A stretch of 64,000 bases of DNA, taken from assembly GCA_022559985.1 (NCBI GenBank), contig JAFJTR010000006.1:713900-777899 (forward strand). Reading direction: 5' to 3'. The position numbers and the translations under genes were made by a program. A model generated the notes under the pieces. The model ran no database searches. It was given only the letters and a program-made list of their open reading frames with translations, and was not told the DNA's origin. Each line of letters begins with the position of its first letter. Position 1 is the stretch's first letter. This DNA is from Parastagonospora avenae f. sp. tritici 18332-5. Lineage: Eukaryota; Ascomycota; Dothideomycetes; Pleosporales; Phaeosphaeriaceae. This document shows, one piece after another, positions 21,672 through 33,397 of this stretch.

Positions 21672-21833
21672 GTAAAGGGATTCCGACACACAGAGTGTGG
21701 TGCATAGATTCTAGATGAACGAATAGACGGAGTGGAGCGAGTATGAGAGATTTGAATAGTACTTGGTTTTTCCGCCAAATATCTGCCATCAAATGCCACA
21801 CGCATACGTTCTACCAACTACATCAGCACTACA

Positions 21834-22912
21834 TCAAACCTCCTCCTCCCACCACGGATGTGCCATGATCTGGTCGATCGTCATCCCAGCCCTCGGGTCA
21901 GGCTTCATCATTTCCGCTATCATATTCTGTGTCCCAGAACCCAGTTCCTGACCCCACACATCGAATATCATTTCTGGCTGTTCTTCTACCGCCAGTTCAT
22001 CCATTTGAGATGCTAATTTAAGAGCTTTTGACAATTTCTCGCTATCGATCTGCTTGAGAAGACCGTCGTTTGCCGAGCAAAAATAAGGGAAGTGTCGCGT
22101 TAGGATTTCTTGCTCTGGGGCAATACCAAGCTTCGCAAGTTCCTCGTAATCGTTGATGAGTATCGTTTCCCCCGCTCCGAGGACATATAGGCACTGCGTG
22201 AACGTTTCGCGTGTATCAGACAACATACGAGGGCGTAGAAATGAAGTAGAGTTACTTACGACCAGTCCGAAGGAGTAAACGTCAGATGCCTTCGACAAGC
22301 CTCTCCCAGTCTGTCCTTCCAGGCTACGCCACATTGCATTCCCTACTGCATGAGTAGCATGAAGTAGCGCTCCAGGTTCCAAATTGAAGGCGATGTCGAA
22401 GTCGCCTAAAGCGACTTTGGTGATTGTCTTGATGTCCTCTTCGTCGCACGTCCAGTCTACCAGTATATTACCAGGCTTGATGTCTACCACAAGCATTTAT
22501 TAGTTAGATGTCTATGTTGGAAAATCCCATATAGACTATCGGGCGTACCTAAATGGATCCAGTCCTTGCTATGTAATTCATATATGGCTCCTCCGGTCTG
22601 CCGCAAGATTTTCTTCCGTGCTGCACCAGAAACGTTTATGTCCTCTTGAAAAAGTCAAAGTAGGGTGTTTTGGTAGTACGGATACATTAGGATATTTTCG
22701 TCTTCATTAGAGTCAACATGCATGCGAGGTCCTGAGTGTAGGATTTGCACAACGTACTCAGCTTTGAGAATGCTCAGTCGGGGATCTTCGCGCTCCTGGA
22801 GTACCTCGCGCTGAATGTATGCACGGCCAGATTTGCCCACAATGGTGTATGTCGACCTAATACTAGTACGTGCGATAAATGGCATGTAATGAGCTAGACA
22901 ACTGAGAAGCAT
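21834..22912 (-). pseudogene. Decayed protein-kinase-like gene
   Basis: The C-lobe of a fungal kinase-like protein is recognisable: ELHSKDWIHLDIKPGNILVD (joined across intron 22484-22548), VALGDFDIAFNL, ASDVYSFGLV (joined to CLYVLGAGE across intron 22194-22259) and a C-terminal IMAHPWWEEEV. The catalytic loop is HLDIKPGN rather than HRDLKPEN, and the metal-binding DFG is DFD. In the N-terminal part, a TGA at 22657-22655 interrupts the frame between YPYYQNTLL and LFQEDINV. CGA to TGA is the simplest explanation, because related proteins carry a polar or basic residue there. The N-lobe is short and no convincing start codon can be placed. It is probably a non-functional relic; a short alternative transcript from the downstream half cannot be excluded. 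Confidence 0.6.
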
Positions 22913-23043
22913 GGGTCGAGATATGAGCGAATGTATGGGAAAGGGTTCTTCGTAGTAGCGATTGGTTGGAGATTTGTAAGTTAGGGAGCGGTAACGTTAG
23001 GAGGGGCACTACCGCCCATGACCCGCAAGTCTTTCGAGGTGCT

Positions 23044-24859
23044 TCAAGAGCTACGTTTTCCATAGGGCTCGAACGGGAAGATCGCCGCGATGCCAGCCAT
23101 GAGGATGTACAGTGCGGCGCAAATGTAGATGGGCACTGGTGTGCCAGTCTAATGACTGATTAGCAGCAGATCCACTGTTTGCACATGCTTGATACTCACA
23201 TCCGCAACTGTCGCAATGACGGCACTCAGAATGCCCATGATACGATTCCACCCGATCGCAATACCAGTTCCGGTGCCTCTGTGCGCCGAAGGTAGGACCT
23301 CTGGCGTGTACGCATACAGCGTGCCGTAGTAAATGTTCAGGCAGAAATTGATAATGCAGGTAAACGCAACCTGCACACATTATTAGCAATTTCCCCCTGT
23401 CTCTCCACCAAAAGCTTCTACTCACATTTTGTGTCGCCGTCCGCACCTGCGTATACGCAAAGAAGAACGCCATCGTGACCAGCGCACCCACAACCATCGT
23501 GTACTTGCGTCCCAGTCTAGTTCCGCACATCCATCCCGCTAGAACAGGCCCCCAGATACCGCTGAAATTGACGAGCGTGTAGTTTCTCCATGTGATGTAT
23601 GGACTTGGCTGACCAAACGCCGCGCCTCGCGAGGACAGATACGCCGGGAGGAACACATTGTACAGCGGATACGCCAGGCCGATGAGCGTCCAAGAGAACC
23701 AAATCAGAGTCGTCGAGACTCCAATGCGTTTTGTAGCATAGAGGCCCTTGATATGACCCCACACGCCTCCCAGTGCCCACTTGCTTCCAGGTTGGATTTG
23801 CAGTTCTCCACACGCCGCCATCATTTCTACAGTCAGACTACACGGGCGATTGTACTTGTTTGCAATGGACTGCAGGGTTTCGACACATTCTGCGTCTCTG
23901 CCCTCGCTGACGAGGAATTTGGGCGTTTCTTTGAGGCGGATGACGGTGATGCGGGCGAGAGACATGACGAAGACGAGAGAGCCGCTGGCGTACCACACAT
24001 AGCGCCATCCCTGGTTGTTGGCTTTCGTGCAAGGTGCTGCGTCAGGGAAAACGGAGGGATCGAGGCAGGAGAAGTTTGGGAGAAAGGCCCATGCGAAAAA
24101 TCCGGCGATGAGTTGTCCGACGCCTGAGATCTGTGATTAGCTCGAGCTTCGATACTTTTAGGAGTGAACACGCACCCCACCATGCCGCCATGAGTGTAAG
24201 CATCCACTGCTTATATGCTGATTAAAAGTTAACTCTGCACACATGTAATCTGAAGCATATCTCAAACCTACACGGTAAATACTCCAGGAACACTGCCGTA
24301 TCCAGCACCAGATTTCCACCGGCCCCAAAACTGCTCAAGCACACAAACAGACCCAAAACCTCCCACCCCGGACTCGCGCCTGCCACAATCGCAAAGACAC
24401 TACTAATCAGCAAACTGACATTGAATGCGACTTTCCTGCCCATGATGTCCGCTGTAAGTCCCCAGAACAGCGCGCCTATAAGCATGCCCACATACGTCGC
24501 AATCGTCAGGCCGTTCGCGAAGCTGGGATTGAATTCGAGCGCGGCTTGTGCTGCGATGACGGATTGGATCAGGAGGAGCAGGCTGTCGACGGCGTAGCCA
24601 AAGCCATTGAGGATGAAGAGTTTCGTGTGGTAGCGAGTAAATCCGATTTCGTCGCTGTGAGTCTATTAATGGAGGTTTTGGCGCGTCTGGAAGGGAAAGT
24701 GTACATGGCGTTATTGACGAGATGCATTTTCGCATTCAAGATGGGATTCACATGCTCTCGCTGCAAAATATCGCCTTTACCCAGACTACTCGAGTCGTCG
24801 ACCTGGCCATCTTCTACGTCCTGCTCATGCACGACTTTTTTATTCGTTGGATCTTCCAT
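23044..24859 (-). CDS. MFS transporter (sugar/organic-solute transporter-like)
   Basis: Twelve-TM major-facilitator transporter. Exons are 24859-24705, 24654-24272, 24217-24176 (42 nt), 24123-23426, 23370-23200 and 23148-23044, giving 517 aa. The acidic cytosolic N-terminus leads into IGFTRYHTKLFILNGFGYAV. The loop-2/3 signature GLTADIMGRKVAFN and the later GTRLGRKYTMVVGAL are conserved. WNRIMGILSAVIATVADTG joins across the last intron, before a final helix and a short basic tail. The sequence type is that of fungal membrane transporters related to the SV2/metabolite:H+ symporter group. The substrate cannot be read from sequence. The frame is fully intact, in contrast to the two genes to its left. 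Confidence 0.88.
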
Positions 24860-25525
24860 AGTGAAGGGCTACCCAAAGAGCTGGTAACTTGAGATGCGCG
24901 CGACACCAGGGAAAAAGGAAAGCAAGAGAGGTCGATCCGAAGTGCCCTGCATGGCTGCAAAAGAGTGCCCAATACCGAGACTTAAGTACAGCAGCGGTCC
25001 AGTGTCGCTTCGCATCCTTCCCACGTTCTTGTGCGGCGACATGGATGCACCTGGGCAGGCCAAATCAAGGTAAGGCGGGGCAGTGCCACACGTGGGGTGC
25101 GTCTTATTGGTGCCTTGCGACACTGCATATCTTGCGATGCTGATCATATCTTAGTACGGTCTTGGATAACCGTTCGCCGGCTAGGCATCGCGTTAGTCCG
25201 TAATAGTTGTTGGTGAAGATCGGGTCGGTGGTTTCGGGCCCAAATATATGGAAGCTGTGACGCGACAAAACAATGGCTCCGAGTCCGTCGACATTTCTCA
25301 TCATTATAGGTCATACTATATATATATTGATTGTCCTTGACTTCTGTAATCCTTTTCCTTTGGCCCGAGCTGTCTTGTAAACAGGGTAATTGCCGTCAAG
25401 AACCATGTACACGAACCGAAAGGCCAACGACAGACCCGTGGCAATGGGACTATTATCCTGAACGCCGTGCTTGAAGTATCGCAGAACAACTGAATGACAA
25501 AGTTCGACAGGAGACAATAACAAAA
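24860..25525. other. Intergenic region upstream of the MFS gene
   Basis: No gene is supported. The right part should be the 3' UTR of the CAF-1 subunit gene and the left part the MFS promoter. There is a TA-dinucleotide run around 25316-25330. Confidence 0.45.
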
Positions 25526-28026
25526 CTATTGCGGCACAGGTGTAGACGTGGCCTCTTCAGTGCTTGCAATCGCAGTGTCGCTGTCCGTTACTGGTATAGG
25601 CGCTATTCTTCGCTTCTTGTTGTCACGACCCTCCTCTGCTTCAGGTACTGGTTGAAGTTCGCGTTTCTTCGATGTGGAAAGTGCGTCATCCCGATCTGAT
25701 TCACTTCTCTCGCTCTCCCTCCGTCCAATATTGCTGAGGTTCGGAACGCCACTGACAGAGCTGCTAGCACTGTGAGTGCTTCCATGCCCATGAGCGGGTG
25801 TCAGTGGAGGCGTCCACATCGGGACAGGGCCAGAGTTGGCTGCTGCTAGGCTAGGCACCGAGGACATCGCGGGGGTCGGAGCATTCATCGCATTAGGGTC
25901 CCCGGAGCTAGGGGCAAAAGATGCTATACTCGACACGGAATTGCTTCGAGTAGGACTTCCGGGTCTTGCAGGCACGAAGGAGCTTGGTGAGGCAGGAAAG
26001 CCCGCAGAGGGCTGTCGCTGCATTGGTGGCGCAGTAGCTGTTGCTGTCGCTGACATGCTTCCAGTTGTTGGAGTTGGAGTTGGAGTGGACTGATTGGACG
26101 GTGTTGCTGCCGTATTGATCGCAGCGGGGGTGTGATGGGGACGGCTATGGGTGGCGAGAGGACCATTGTACTTCTCCCCAAGCTCGCCAGCGGCGAATGT
26201 GACAGCTGAGCAGAAGCCATCAGAGGATGTCATTAGCAGTGTAGAGCCATCGTTGGACCTATGTCGGCGTCAGCAACGTTGAAATCGTGTCGTATCTCTG
26301 TACATACCATGTAATATCAGTGAATGTAGCAAAGTGCAGGTTGCTAACAATGCACAATGGCTTTTGCTGCTGTGTATCATAGACGTGGATAGCGTCCTGC
26401 GTCGCAACCGCATAGATCATGCGATATGGAAGAGCGAATGCTGGTGCTGGACCAGCTGGTGGTGGTGCAGGCGTTCCGTTCTCGCTTTCAGAGGGCCTTG
26501 GCGATGCGGCTGCCAGGCTCGGTGATGGCGATGGTGCGCTGGTCACGCGAGGCGGGTCCATCGATGAGTGGGAAGTTGGCGGTCTAGAAGGCATGAAAGG
26601 TTCTGGCAACGATGGGATATCGTCGTCATGTGATGTATCAATAGTGATCTGTCTTGTTGTAGGGGCGCTCTGGCGTATGGTGTAATACACTGGCGAGCAT
26701 CGAACGGCCACGGAGGGCTTCTTATGGCCAGGGAGATAAGCAACTGGAGGCTTGTTCAAGCCAGCGCGTGTGTAGATGTAGACTGTGTTTGTGATGTCTT
26801 CTGTCGGCTTTGCGTCATTGATAGCAGGATGAACTGCTTTGTATTGACCAGCAGGTGTGAAAAGCAAACTGCCGTCCGGAGCAAAGGTGAGACGCCTAAA
26901 GAACGAAGTGAGAGTCTCGTTGAAGTATATGGGTGCGTTCCGGACCCCGGCCGGGTTGCTGATACTGTTCAGGCTTGGAGAATTTGGCATCACTGCGGGC
27001 AAAGGCATTGATGGGGCTGGCGAAGCGGAGCGGCGCATGGAGGGTGACGAGCCAAACGAGGATCGACGGCTGTGCGACGTCGGTGGTGGGTGCATCTGGG
27101 GCAATGCTAGGGATTGAGGGGTTCCCGGCATGGAGGGCACTGGAGACCCAATGGCGAGACTCGAGTCGGCTACGAATGACGCCCTGCCACCAAAGTCCGG
27201 TGGTGCAGGGCTGTTGGAAGACACGCGTCGAGCAGGCAAATCCATTTTGGTGACCTTGCTGTGTTGAGCGAGCGAGAACTGACCATCCTTGTTCTTCAAT
27301 GTGTAAATGTGCACCGATCTGTCAGAAGATTGTGTTGCGATGTATTCGTTGAGAGGATCCCATGCTACTCCCTGCACGTAGTGGTTGTGTTCGGCAATCT
27401 GGCGTACGATACTTCCTGCGCAATGTTGAGTAAGATTATGGCGGGCGTATTGGACGTGGAGCTGTACCTGTCTGAGCGTTGTATATGCGAGCAATGTTAT
27501 CCATGCTGCCTGTGATGAAGAAGACGCCGTCTGGTGACCAAGCAAGATCGTAGATTTCTGAACCTATGGATCTGCACATGGCCTTGACTCGCCATGTCTC
27601 CTTGTCTTCGAGGCCCTCCTCGAAGTTTGTGTGCGTGGTGTGGCTATCTGCGGGTACCCAGAGCAGGACGTTGCCGTCGTCTCCCGCCGTGGCCAGCATT
27701 TCACCTGTACCGTGTCAGCCGCTACTTTTTGAAGACGTAGGACTCTATGTACCTCGCGGACACCATCGTACTACGTTGACAGCCTGGGTGTGCTTTACGA
27801 GCGTTGAGAGATATGTAATCTTGCGCTCCTCGCCGTGGTTCTCGACGTTCCATAGCTGTGCCCATATCAGCAGTGTCCACACGCCGATTGACACAGTATT
27901 TCATACCCGAACATTGTTATCACCGCCCGCGGTTGCTAATCGTCCCTTGCCGTGGGGCTCGAAGTGGGCTGAATATATGGGGGCGTTCTCATTGTGCCAG
28001 GACACAAGCAGCGGAGCAGCCTTCAT
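25526..28026 (-). CDS. CAC2: Chromatin assembly factor 1 subunit B (WD40)
   Basis: WD40-repeat subunit of CAF-1, which deposits H3-H4 onto newly replicated DNA with PCNA. Exons are 28026-27907, 27855-27753, 27704-27468, 27415-26308 and 26258-25526, giving 766 aa. The start reads MKAAPLLVSWHNENAPIYSA, typical of the family. WD40 blades follow: RLATAGGDNNVRLWNVE, MLATAGDDGNVLLW, IYDLAWSPDGVFFITGS and VQGVAWDPLNEYIATQSSD. A long Ser/Pro-rich insert (about residues 225-300) separates them from FFRRLTFAPDGSLLFTPAGQ, HDAIHVYDTQ-like and FTDITWSNDGSTLLMTSSDG blades. The last 200 residues are low-complexity, ending in a basic stretch (NKKRRI). All four introns are 48-52 nt. Confidence 0.94.
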
Positions 28027-29168
28027 GGTGTATGAATGGGCGGCTCACCAGCCGTTGCGTTGGGGTTCAAGTGTCGTGAAGGGGGTTCGCTCGGCTGGTG
28101 TGCGTTGGGTGCAAATAATGGTAGGGGCAATCGGACACTAAAGGTCAAACGGTGCGTTGCCAGGGAGTGGGCGGGTGAGCTGAGCGGAGGCGGTGGTTTG
28201 CAGAGCCCCAAGGTGAATGTCTCTGTGTGGTGACAGGAAGATTGCCGTGTATGTGGGAAGGCGCTCGGTCGTTATCTGAGGCAATTGAGCTTGTCAGAGG
28301 TGGTTGGCACTCCTTCCGGCGTCCTGCACACGATCGCGCCTGCAACTTATCGGCCTAAACCTGATCGGGAAACCTAAGTGATAAATCCCGTTTCACGCCC
28401 ACCTTTTCCGCGCATTTGCATGGCAACGACACTGGTCAGTAACAAGCAACCGCGATTTTCACGTGTCTTGTGTGCCGAGTAATGCCGTTGAAACATTGCA
28501 TGCGCCTCAAGAATAGTTCATAAACTCAGGCTGCTGGTGTAAGCCGACGTACGTACTGCTCACGGTTCGGCCCTGTCACCCGGGAAACCATGACATTTAA
28601 ACCTTCCCTCCCAGGCTTCGCATGGTCTAAGCTGGAGGGCCAAGTAATATACACGCTTCCTCTACCACTAAGAGTTCATTTCGAGCTTCTGCCGAGGCTT
28701 CAAGGTACTTTATTCCATCAAGCATCCAACATGGCCTGATCGCATCAACTCGGAGCCAGCTGCCTACTTCACGCGTCGATTTCCGTACAGCATCACACGT
28801 CGCGTCAGTTCAAAAGTCTATCACAGACTTGACACCCCACCGTCGCTTGAAAGCTGAGCAGAGTTTTCTCAGTTTCGTCTGATCTGCAAACACCCTGTAC
28901 GAGATGCTCTGAAATCTGTGCACGGGCCGAAGAACGATGGGGCACTGTGTCGCCGCGTTTGATATCAAGCGCCCCTTCAGGCACGACAATCGCACAAATT
29001 GATTCCGTCTGTCTCGAATGGCTTTGGACCTTCCACCATATGTCATGTCCATTCCTTTCCTATGGCGTTGTGATTATCCACGCTGACGTCATGCAATTCG
29101 ATGAGTTTGCTCCTGCATTCAGACCTGGTGGTCGCACATGCTTGCAACCATCCGGAATTTGATTCAAC
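28027..29168. promoter_or_regulatory. Divergent intergenic region between CAC2 and the RWD gene
   Basis: This 1.1-kb non-coding segment contains an ACGCGT word near 28771, the core of the MluI cell-cycle box used by MBF at replication genes. One copy 740 bp from the CAC2 start is weak evidence. Nothing else was recognised. Confidence 0.35.
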
Positions 29169-29858
29169 ATGTCGGAGCAGAAGCCGTCGCGCCTCGAGCT
29201 GGAGATGGAGCTTCTCGAGGCCATGTACCCCGAGCAAGCAAGCTACGAAACCAAAGCACGCGAGCTCAAGTTCATCCAGAATGGCGCATTGCTGCAGCTA
29301 AGATTACCCGACTCTTATCCAGACTCAGGCCTGCCAGATGTGATTGCAGCAAGCGATGCATCGAAAGCAGATGTCCGCGCTGCCACCAAAACGGCAATCA
29401 ATGAGTTGGGTTTGATGGAGGGAGAGGAAGCCTTGGACGCCATCATCGCCGCATTCCAAACGGTGCTCGAATCCGCCAGCACCGCACAACCCCCCAAAAC
29501 CACCAGCTCCAATGACAATGATACGTGTAGAACGGTGATCATATGGCTCCACCACCTCCTGGCCCTCACAAAGAGGAAACTCGCCCTCTCCCCAACAACC
29601 CTCTCTGGCATCACCAAACCCGGCTACCCAGGCGTCATGATCTTCAGCGGTCCTGCATCAGCTGTAACCGAGCACGTGAACACGCTCAAAGCCGAGAATT
29701 GGCAGGCTTTCCAAGTGCGATACGAAGAGGACCTCCTGTGGAAGTTTGGACATGGGAAGGGAGTCACGGAAGTGGAGACAATGGCGGAGGTGGTTAAGGG
29801 TGTAGAGGGAGCAAAGGGGCAGAAGGACGAATTTCTGAAGGCAGTCGGGATCAAGTAA
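29169..29858 (+). CDS. RWD-domain protein with C-terminal DUF1115-like domain
   Basis: Single exon, 229 aa. The N-terminal half is an RWD domain (LELEMELLEAMYP, then LQLRLPDSYPDSGLPDVI), a fold found in ubiquitin-conjugating-enzyme-like adaptors. The C-terminal half has IIWLHHLLALTKRKLAL, GYPGVMIFSGP and WQAFQVRYEE, the pattern of the domain found in RWDD2-type proteins. Together they match the RWDD2B layout. No catalytic cysteine is expected. The molecular role of this family is not established, so no function is assigned. Confidence 0.85.
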   Translation: MSEQKPSRLELEMELLEAMYPEQASYETKARELKFIQNGALLQLRLPDSYPDSGLPDVIAASDASKADVRAATKTAINELGLMEGEEALDAIIAAFQTVLESASTAQPPKTTSSNDNDTCRTVIIWLHHLLALTKRKLALSPTTLSGITKPGYPGVMIFSGPASAVTEHVNTLKAENWQAFQVRYEEDLLWKFGHGKGVTEVETMAEVVKGVEGAKGQKDEFLKAVGIK

Positions 29859-31560
29859 AGATGATAGAGTCTGGAGCGTGGTACCTCCTGGGAATGTCTA
29901 TGTCTTGCGAACCTTATCTCGCCTCATCTCTTCTAAGGAACGTGAACGACAGAACTCAAACCCTCTTCACACGTCACCAGTCAGAACCCAAGAAGCTCTC
30001 GAAAGCCCATGGCAAAGTCTACACGTCAAGTGAAACATGTCAACTTTACGTTCGCTAGCTTACAGCCACATTGAAGACGATGGTTCGGTGGGCAGTCTTA
30101 GCTTCATCGCTGTCAACTGTACCCGATCTAGGCAATCGTGATGGGATTCTCGTCGGGGCCAGCCACTCTTAAGGTTCGGACAGCTAGCGAACAATTTGAA
30201 TAATCGTGAGCTCAGCATGCTCGCTCAGGAGACTGACTGCTGCACGCCCTTGAAATGGAGCACAGCAGTGACGCAGCTTATTCCTGCACGGCATAATTGT
30301 TCTTCGGCTGACCTCATCCGTGTTGGAGTTGGGGTTATTGTTTGTTTGGGCATCTCCGGTGTCTTCTCGGAGTCCTGCCGGATCGACCGTCGCACTCGCT
30401 GTGGCTGGCCACCTGCAAGCTTGCAACTAATTCCGACCGAACGCGCAACAAAACAGCCCACGTCAAACGAGCTAAGCGATCAGAATTCACTAAGCGCGCC
30501 CAACGTACGGGGTAATGCGATCATCAGGAAAAGGAGTGTACGAGTTCGGGCCGCGGCGTATCGTGAGCGCAGGCTATGTACTGGAATGGCGAAACACGCG
30601 GACCAGGAATAGCAACTGGGAGAAAAGTGTATCTGGCTTGAGCGGTGTCACTGTGCGGACCTGTGCCTGAGTCGAGTGTCAGCCGTATCACTGCAGATGC
30701 GAGGCGGCGGCACGGGCGCATTGGTGGAGGCGCGACATGCTCACCACCACATAGTCAGCAAGCAGCAAGCTGTACTCTAGGAAGATAAGCAAAGTGTGGT
30801 GTGAGAGTTCTGGGCGCGCAGCGGTGGAGTGATTCACCCCGCAGAAGACATGTCGATGCAGCAAACGAATTGGTGGAGCATTCTAGCTGGCGCCCACTCG
30901 GTAGCCCACGAGATCGGGTGATGCACGACCATACTGTGATGGGCTTGGTGGTGAGATCTGGACCGCCCTCGGCTACAATCCTTGCAATGCAAATGGTGAA
31001 CTGCATGAGCGCAGCTGATGGAGTCCACGCGATATAGTCCAGTGCTTCTCACCACACCATGGAGTCTATTCTGTTTCGCCATCTGGTGCTGGACACACGC
31101 TCCGTCGACGTTGAAAAGTTACACCGTCTTCCCTTACTCGGCGCTTTTTCACACTGAGGCCATCACCCGTCCCGTTCACTCTCACGCCGTCATTTCACGC
31201 AGACCACCGCAGGCGCACCCCTGCAGTTTCTTGCACAACTCCAAGGGCTCTCCTTCCATTGACCTTCTACTCTTCTGCTGTCATTTCTTGACCGACACGT
31301 CAAATTCCATTGTCTGCATTGCTTTAGCCGTCTGCAAATAAAGCGTCGTCGCACAGTCCGTCGTGTGTTCCGTTTTCAAACAAGCAAAAGTCAAGCCACC
31401 GCACTCGGCGACCACCTCCATGCGCTGCATTTGTGCGCCTGCCTTCCCCATATAGAAGACTGGCCTGTTCGCAGCAAGCACTGCCAGATTGCTATTTGGG
31501 TGAATCGACCGACCAAATATCTGCATCACGCCTACCTTCAATCCGACTTCGACGTCCATC
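29859..31560. other. 1.7-kb intergenic region
   Basis: No gene or RNA is supported. Several short frames of both strands overlap here but show no domain, bias or intron logic. The right end should contain the promoter and 5' UTR of the PH-domain gene. Confidence 0.4.
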
Positions 31561-33096
31561 ATGGAGTTTGTTACAGAGATCACCGCGCAGGGTCGCCAGA
31601 ACCGAACTTCGACTACACCCAGCACCATACCTTCGGCTCCACCGACATATGGCTACCACAACACCTACCACACACATGCGCAGTTACCAGCCGGTTCACC
31701 GCCTACCTATGCGCGCGCAAACGACCCAAAGACACTACGGTATCTTGAAGAGAAGGCGCAAATAGAGGCCGCGTGCAGCTCAGCACTACCGCCAGCATAT
31801 TCGTGCTCAGTCGAACTGAGCGGTGTGCTGGGTCTGAAGCCTGAGCTCTCATCGCCCTTTCACGTGGCTGGCAACCGCGAGTGGTTCGATGCGTTCGTGG
31901 TTCTGCAAGGCACACGATTGAGCATTTACCGCGTCAAGATGCCTGGCCTGCTGAGCAAGAGCCGCGCCCCGTCACCCGGCAAGCTCATCCACTCATATTC
32001 ACTCCAACATGCCGAGGTTGGCGTGGCTTCGGATTTCAAGAAGACGGCTCTGGTCCCAAGGTCGCCATTCGCACATCTTGTCCCGGCGTCTACACGACCG
32101 AAGCTGTACGAGACAGACCCGCACCTGTTCGAGCCTGTCCGCGAACATGCGATCCGCCTGCGACTGGAGACGGAGCAATTCCTCATCTGCGCGCCGTCTC
32201 AAGAATCCATGCTCGACTGGATCGAGTCCCTCTGCGCCGCCGTCGACATCAGCAGCCCCATCGAGGACCGCAGCGAGCCACGCTACCGCAGCCTCCCCCG
32301 CCGCAGCAGACGCCAGCGAATCCTCGACAGCGTGCAGCTCGGCGAAAACATGGATAACCTGACCAACCTCGAAGCCGGTCGCCGCATCATCGCCCAGCAA
32401 GAACAAATCATCCGCCAACTCTACCCACACCTCGCCGGCCCGGCCCCACCCATAGTCGACTCCAGCTTCGGCACCATCACCACCATAACCGCCTCTGCTA
32501 CCCCCGCCACCACAGGCACCGACGTCGACATCCTCGACGATTTCGACCCGGAAGACGCCACACCCCCCTCGCGGTCCTCGCAGTCCCAAGACGAAGACTT
32601 CTCCCCGCCGTCATCTTCGCCCTCGGACCCCAAAACCACAGAACCCATCCGCACGTCGCCCAGCCAGCTCCTGCGCTACCGCCGCCGCTGCGCCCCCGTG
32701 CTGCTCGCGTCCTCCCCACGCGTGTCAGACATCGTCTTCATGGACAACCAGCGCTTCCGCATCGACGTCAAGCAGCACATCCTCGTGGACTACACCCCCT
32801 TGCCCCCGCGCTACGACGCGCACAACTTCCCCAAGCAGAAGCGCCTGACAAAGCTGCAGCGCGCGAGCAAGATTGTCGTGGTGAGTGAGCGACCCGGCAG
32901 TCCCGTGCGCGGCGTGAGCGACGATTCGATTGCGAGTATTAGCTTTGGCGAGGACTTGGATCTGAGCATTGGGCTGGGGCCGAGTGCGAGTGCGGATAGT
33001 GTGGGTGGGAGTGGGCCGCCGAGTCCGACGCAGGCGAAGGGTAAGAGGATTGAGGGTGGTGTGGAGATGGAGGGCGGGGTTGCGATTGTGGTTTGA
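31561..33096 (+). CDS. PH-domain protein, function unknown
   Basis: Single exon, 511 aa. After a Pro/Thr/Tyr-rich N-terminus (TPSTIPSAPPTYGYHNTYHT) comes a PH-like domain at about residues 75-225: LSGVLGLKPELSSPF, WFDAFVVLQGTRLSIYRVK, the insert-containing middle, then RLRLETEQFLICAPSQESML and DWIESLCAAVDISSPIED, where the closing helix carries the conserved Trp. Beyond it are a basic patch (PRRSRRQRIL), a short helix, an acidic/Ser-rich linker and a block around residues 370-420 with RYRRRCAPVLL and FRIDVKQHILVDYTPLP. Such proteins are conserved in filamentous ascomycetes and probably bind phosphoinositides or partners at a membrane. I cannot assign a specific process. Confidence 0.8.
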   Translation: MEFVTEITAQGRQNRTSTTPSTIPSAPPTYGYHNTYHTHAQLPAGSPPTYARANDPKTLRYLEEKAQIEAACSSALPPAYSCSVELSGVLGLKPELSSPFHVAGNREWFDAFVVLQGTRLSIYRVKMPGLLSKSRAPSPGKLIHSYSLQHAEVGVASDFKKTALVPRSPFAHLVPASTRPKLYETDPHLFEPVREHAIRLRLETEQFLICAPSQESMLDWIESLCAAVDISSPIEDRSEPRYRSLPRRSRRQRILDSVQLGENMDNLTNLEAGRRIIAQQEQIIRQLYPHLAGPAPPIVDSSFGTITTITASATPATTGTDVDILDDFDPEDATPPSRSSQSQDEDFSPPSSSPSDPKTTEPIRTSPSQLLRYRRRCAPVLLASSPRVSDIVFMDNQRFRIDVKQHILVDYTPLPPRYDAHNFPKQKRLTKLQRASKIVVVSERPGSPVRGVSDDSIASISFGEDLDLSIGLGPSASADSVGGSGPPSPTQAKGKRIEGGVEMEGGVAIVV

Positions 33097-33397
33097 TTAC
33101 ACACCAGTGCTAGCACTGCTGGATGCGAGACACCGAGATGGAATACCCGACGCGACAAGGACTTTTTTTCCTTTGTTGTATCTGCATCATATGGGCGTTC
33201 TGAAGCACTGATAGCGCATCATCTTCGCTTTAATTTCTCTTTTCGTATAGAAGGCTGGCAGGCAGGGTATGGATTCGGCGTTCACAGCATCGTCGCCACG
33301 ACGCACGCAAAGGAAGGGAAGATACCCAAACATCATAGAACACTTTGTTTTTCTCGCATAAAAATATAAATCTGAAGATGCACATCACTCATCCCTT
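33097..33397. other. Convergent 3' intergenic region
   Basis: This 300-bp segment lies between the stop codons of the PH-domain and xylulokinase genes. Only 3' UTR sequence is expected. Confidence 0.5.
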
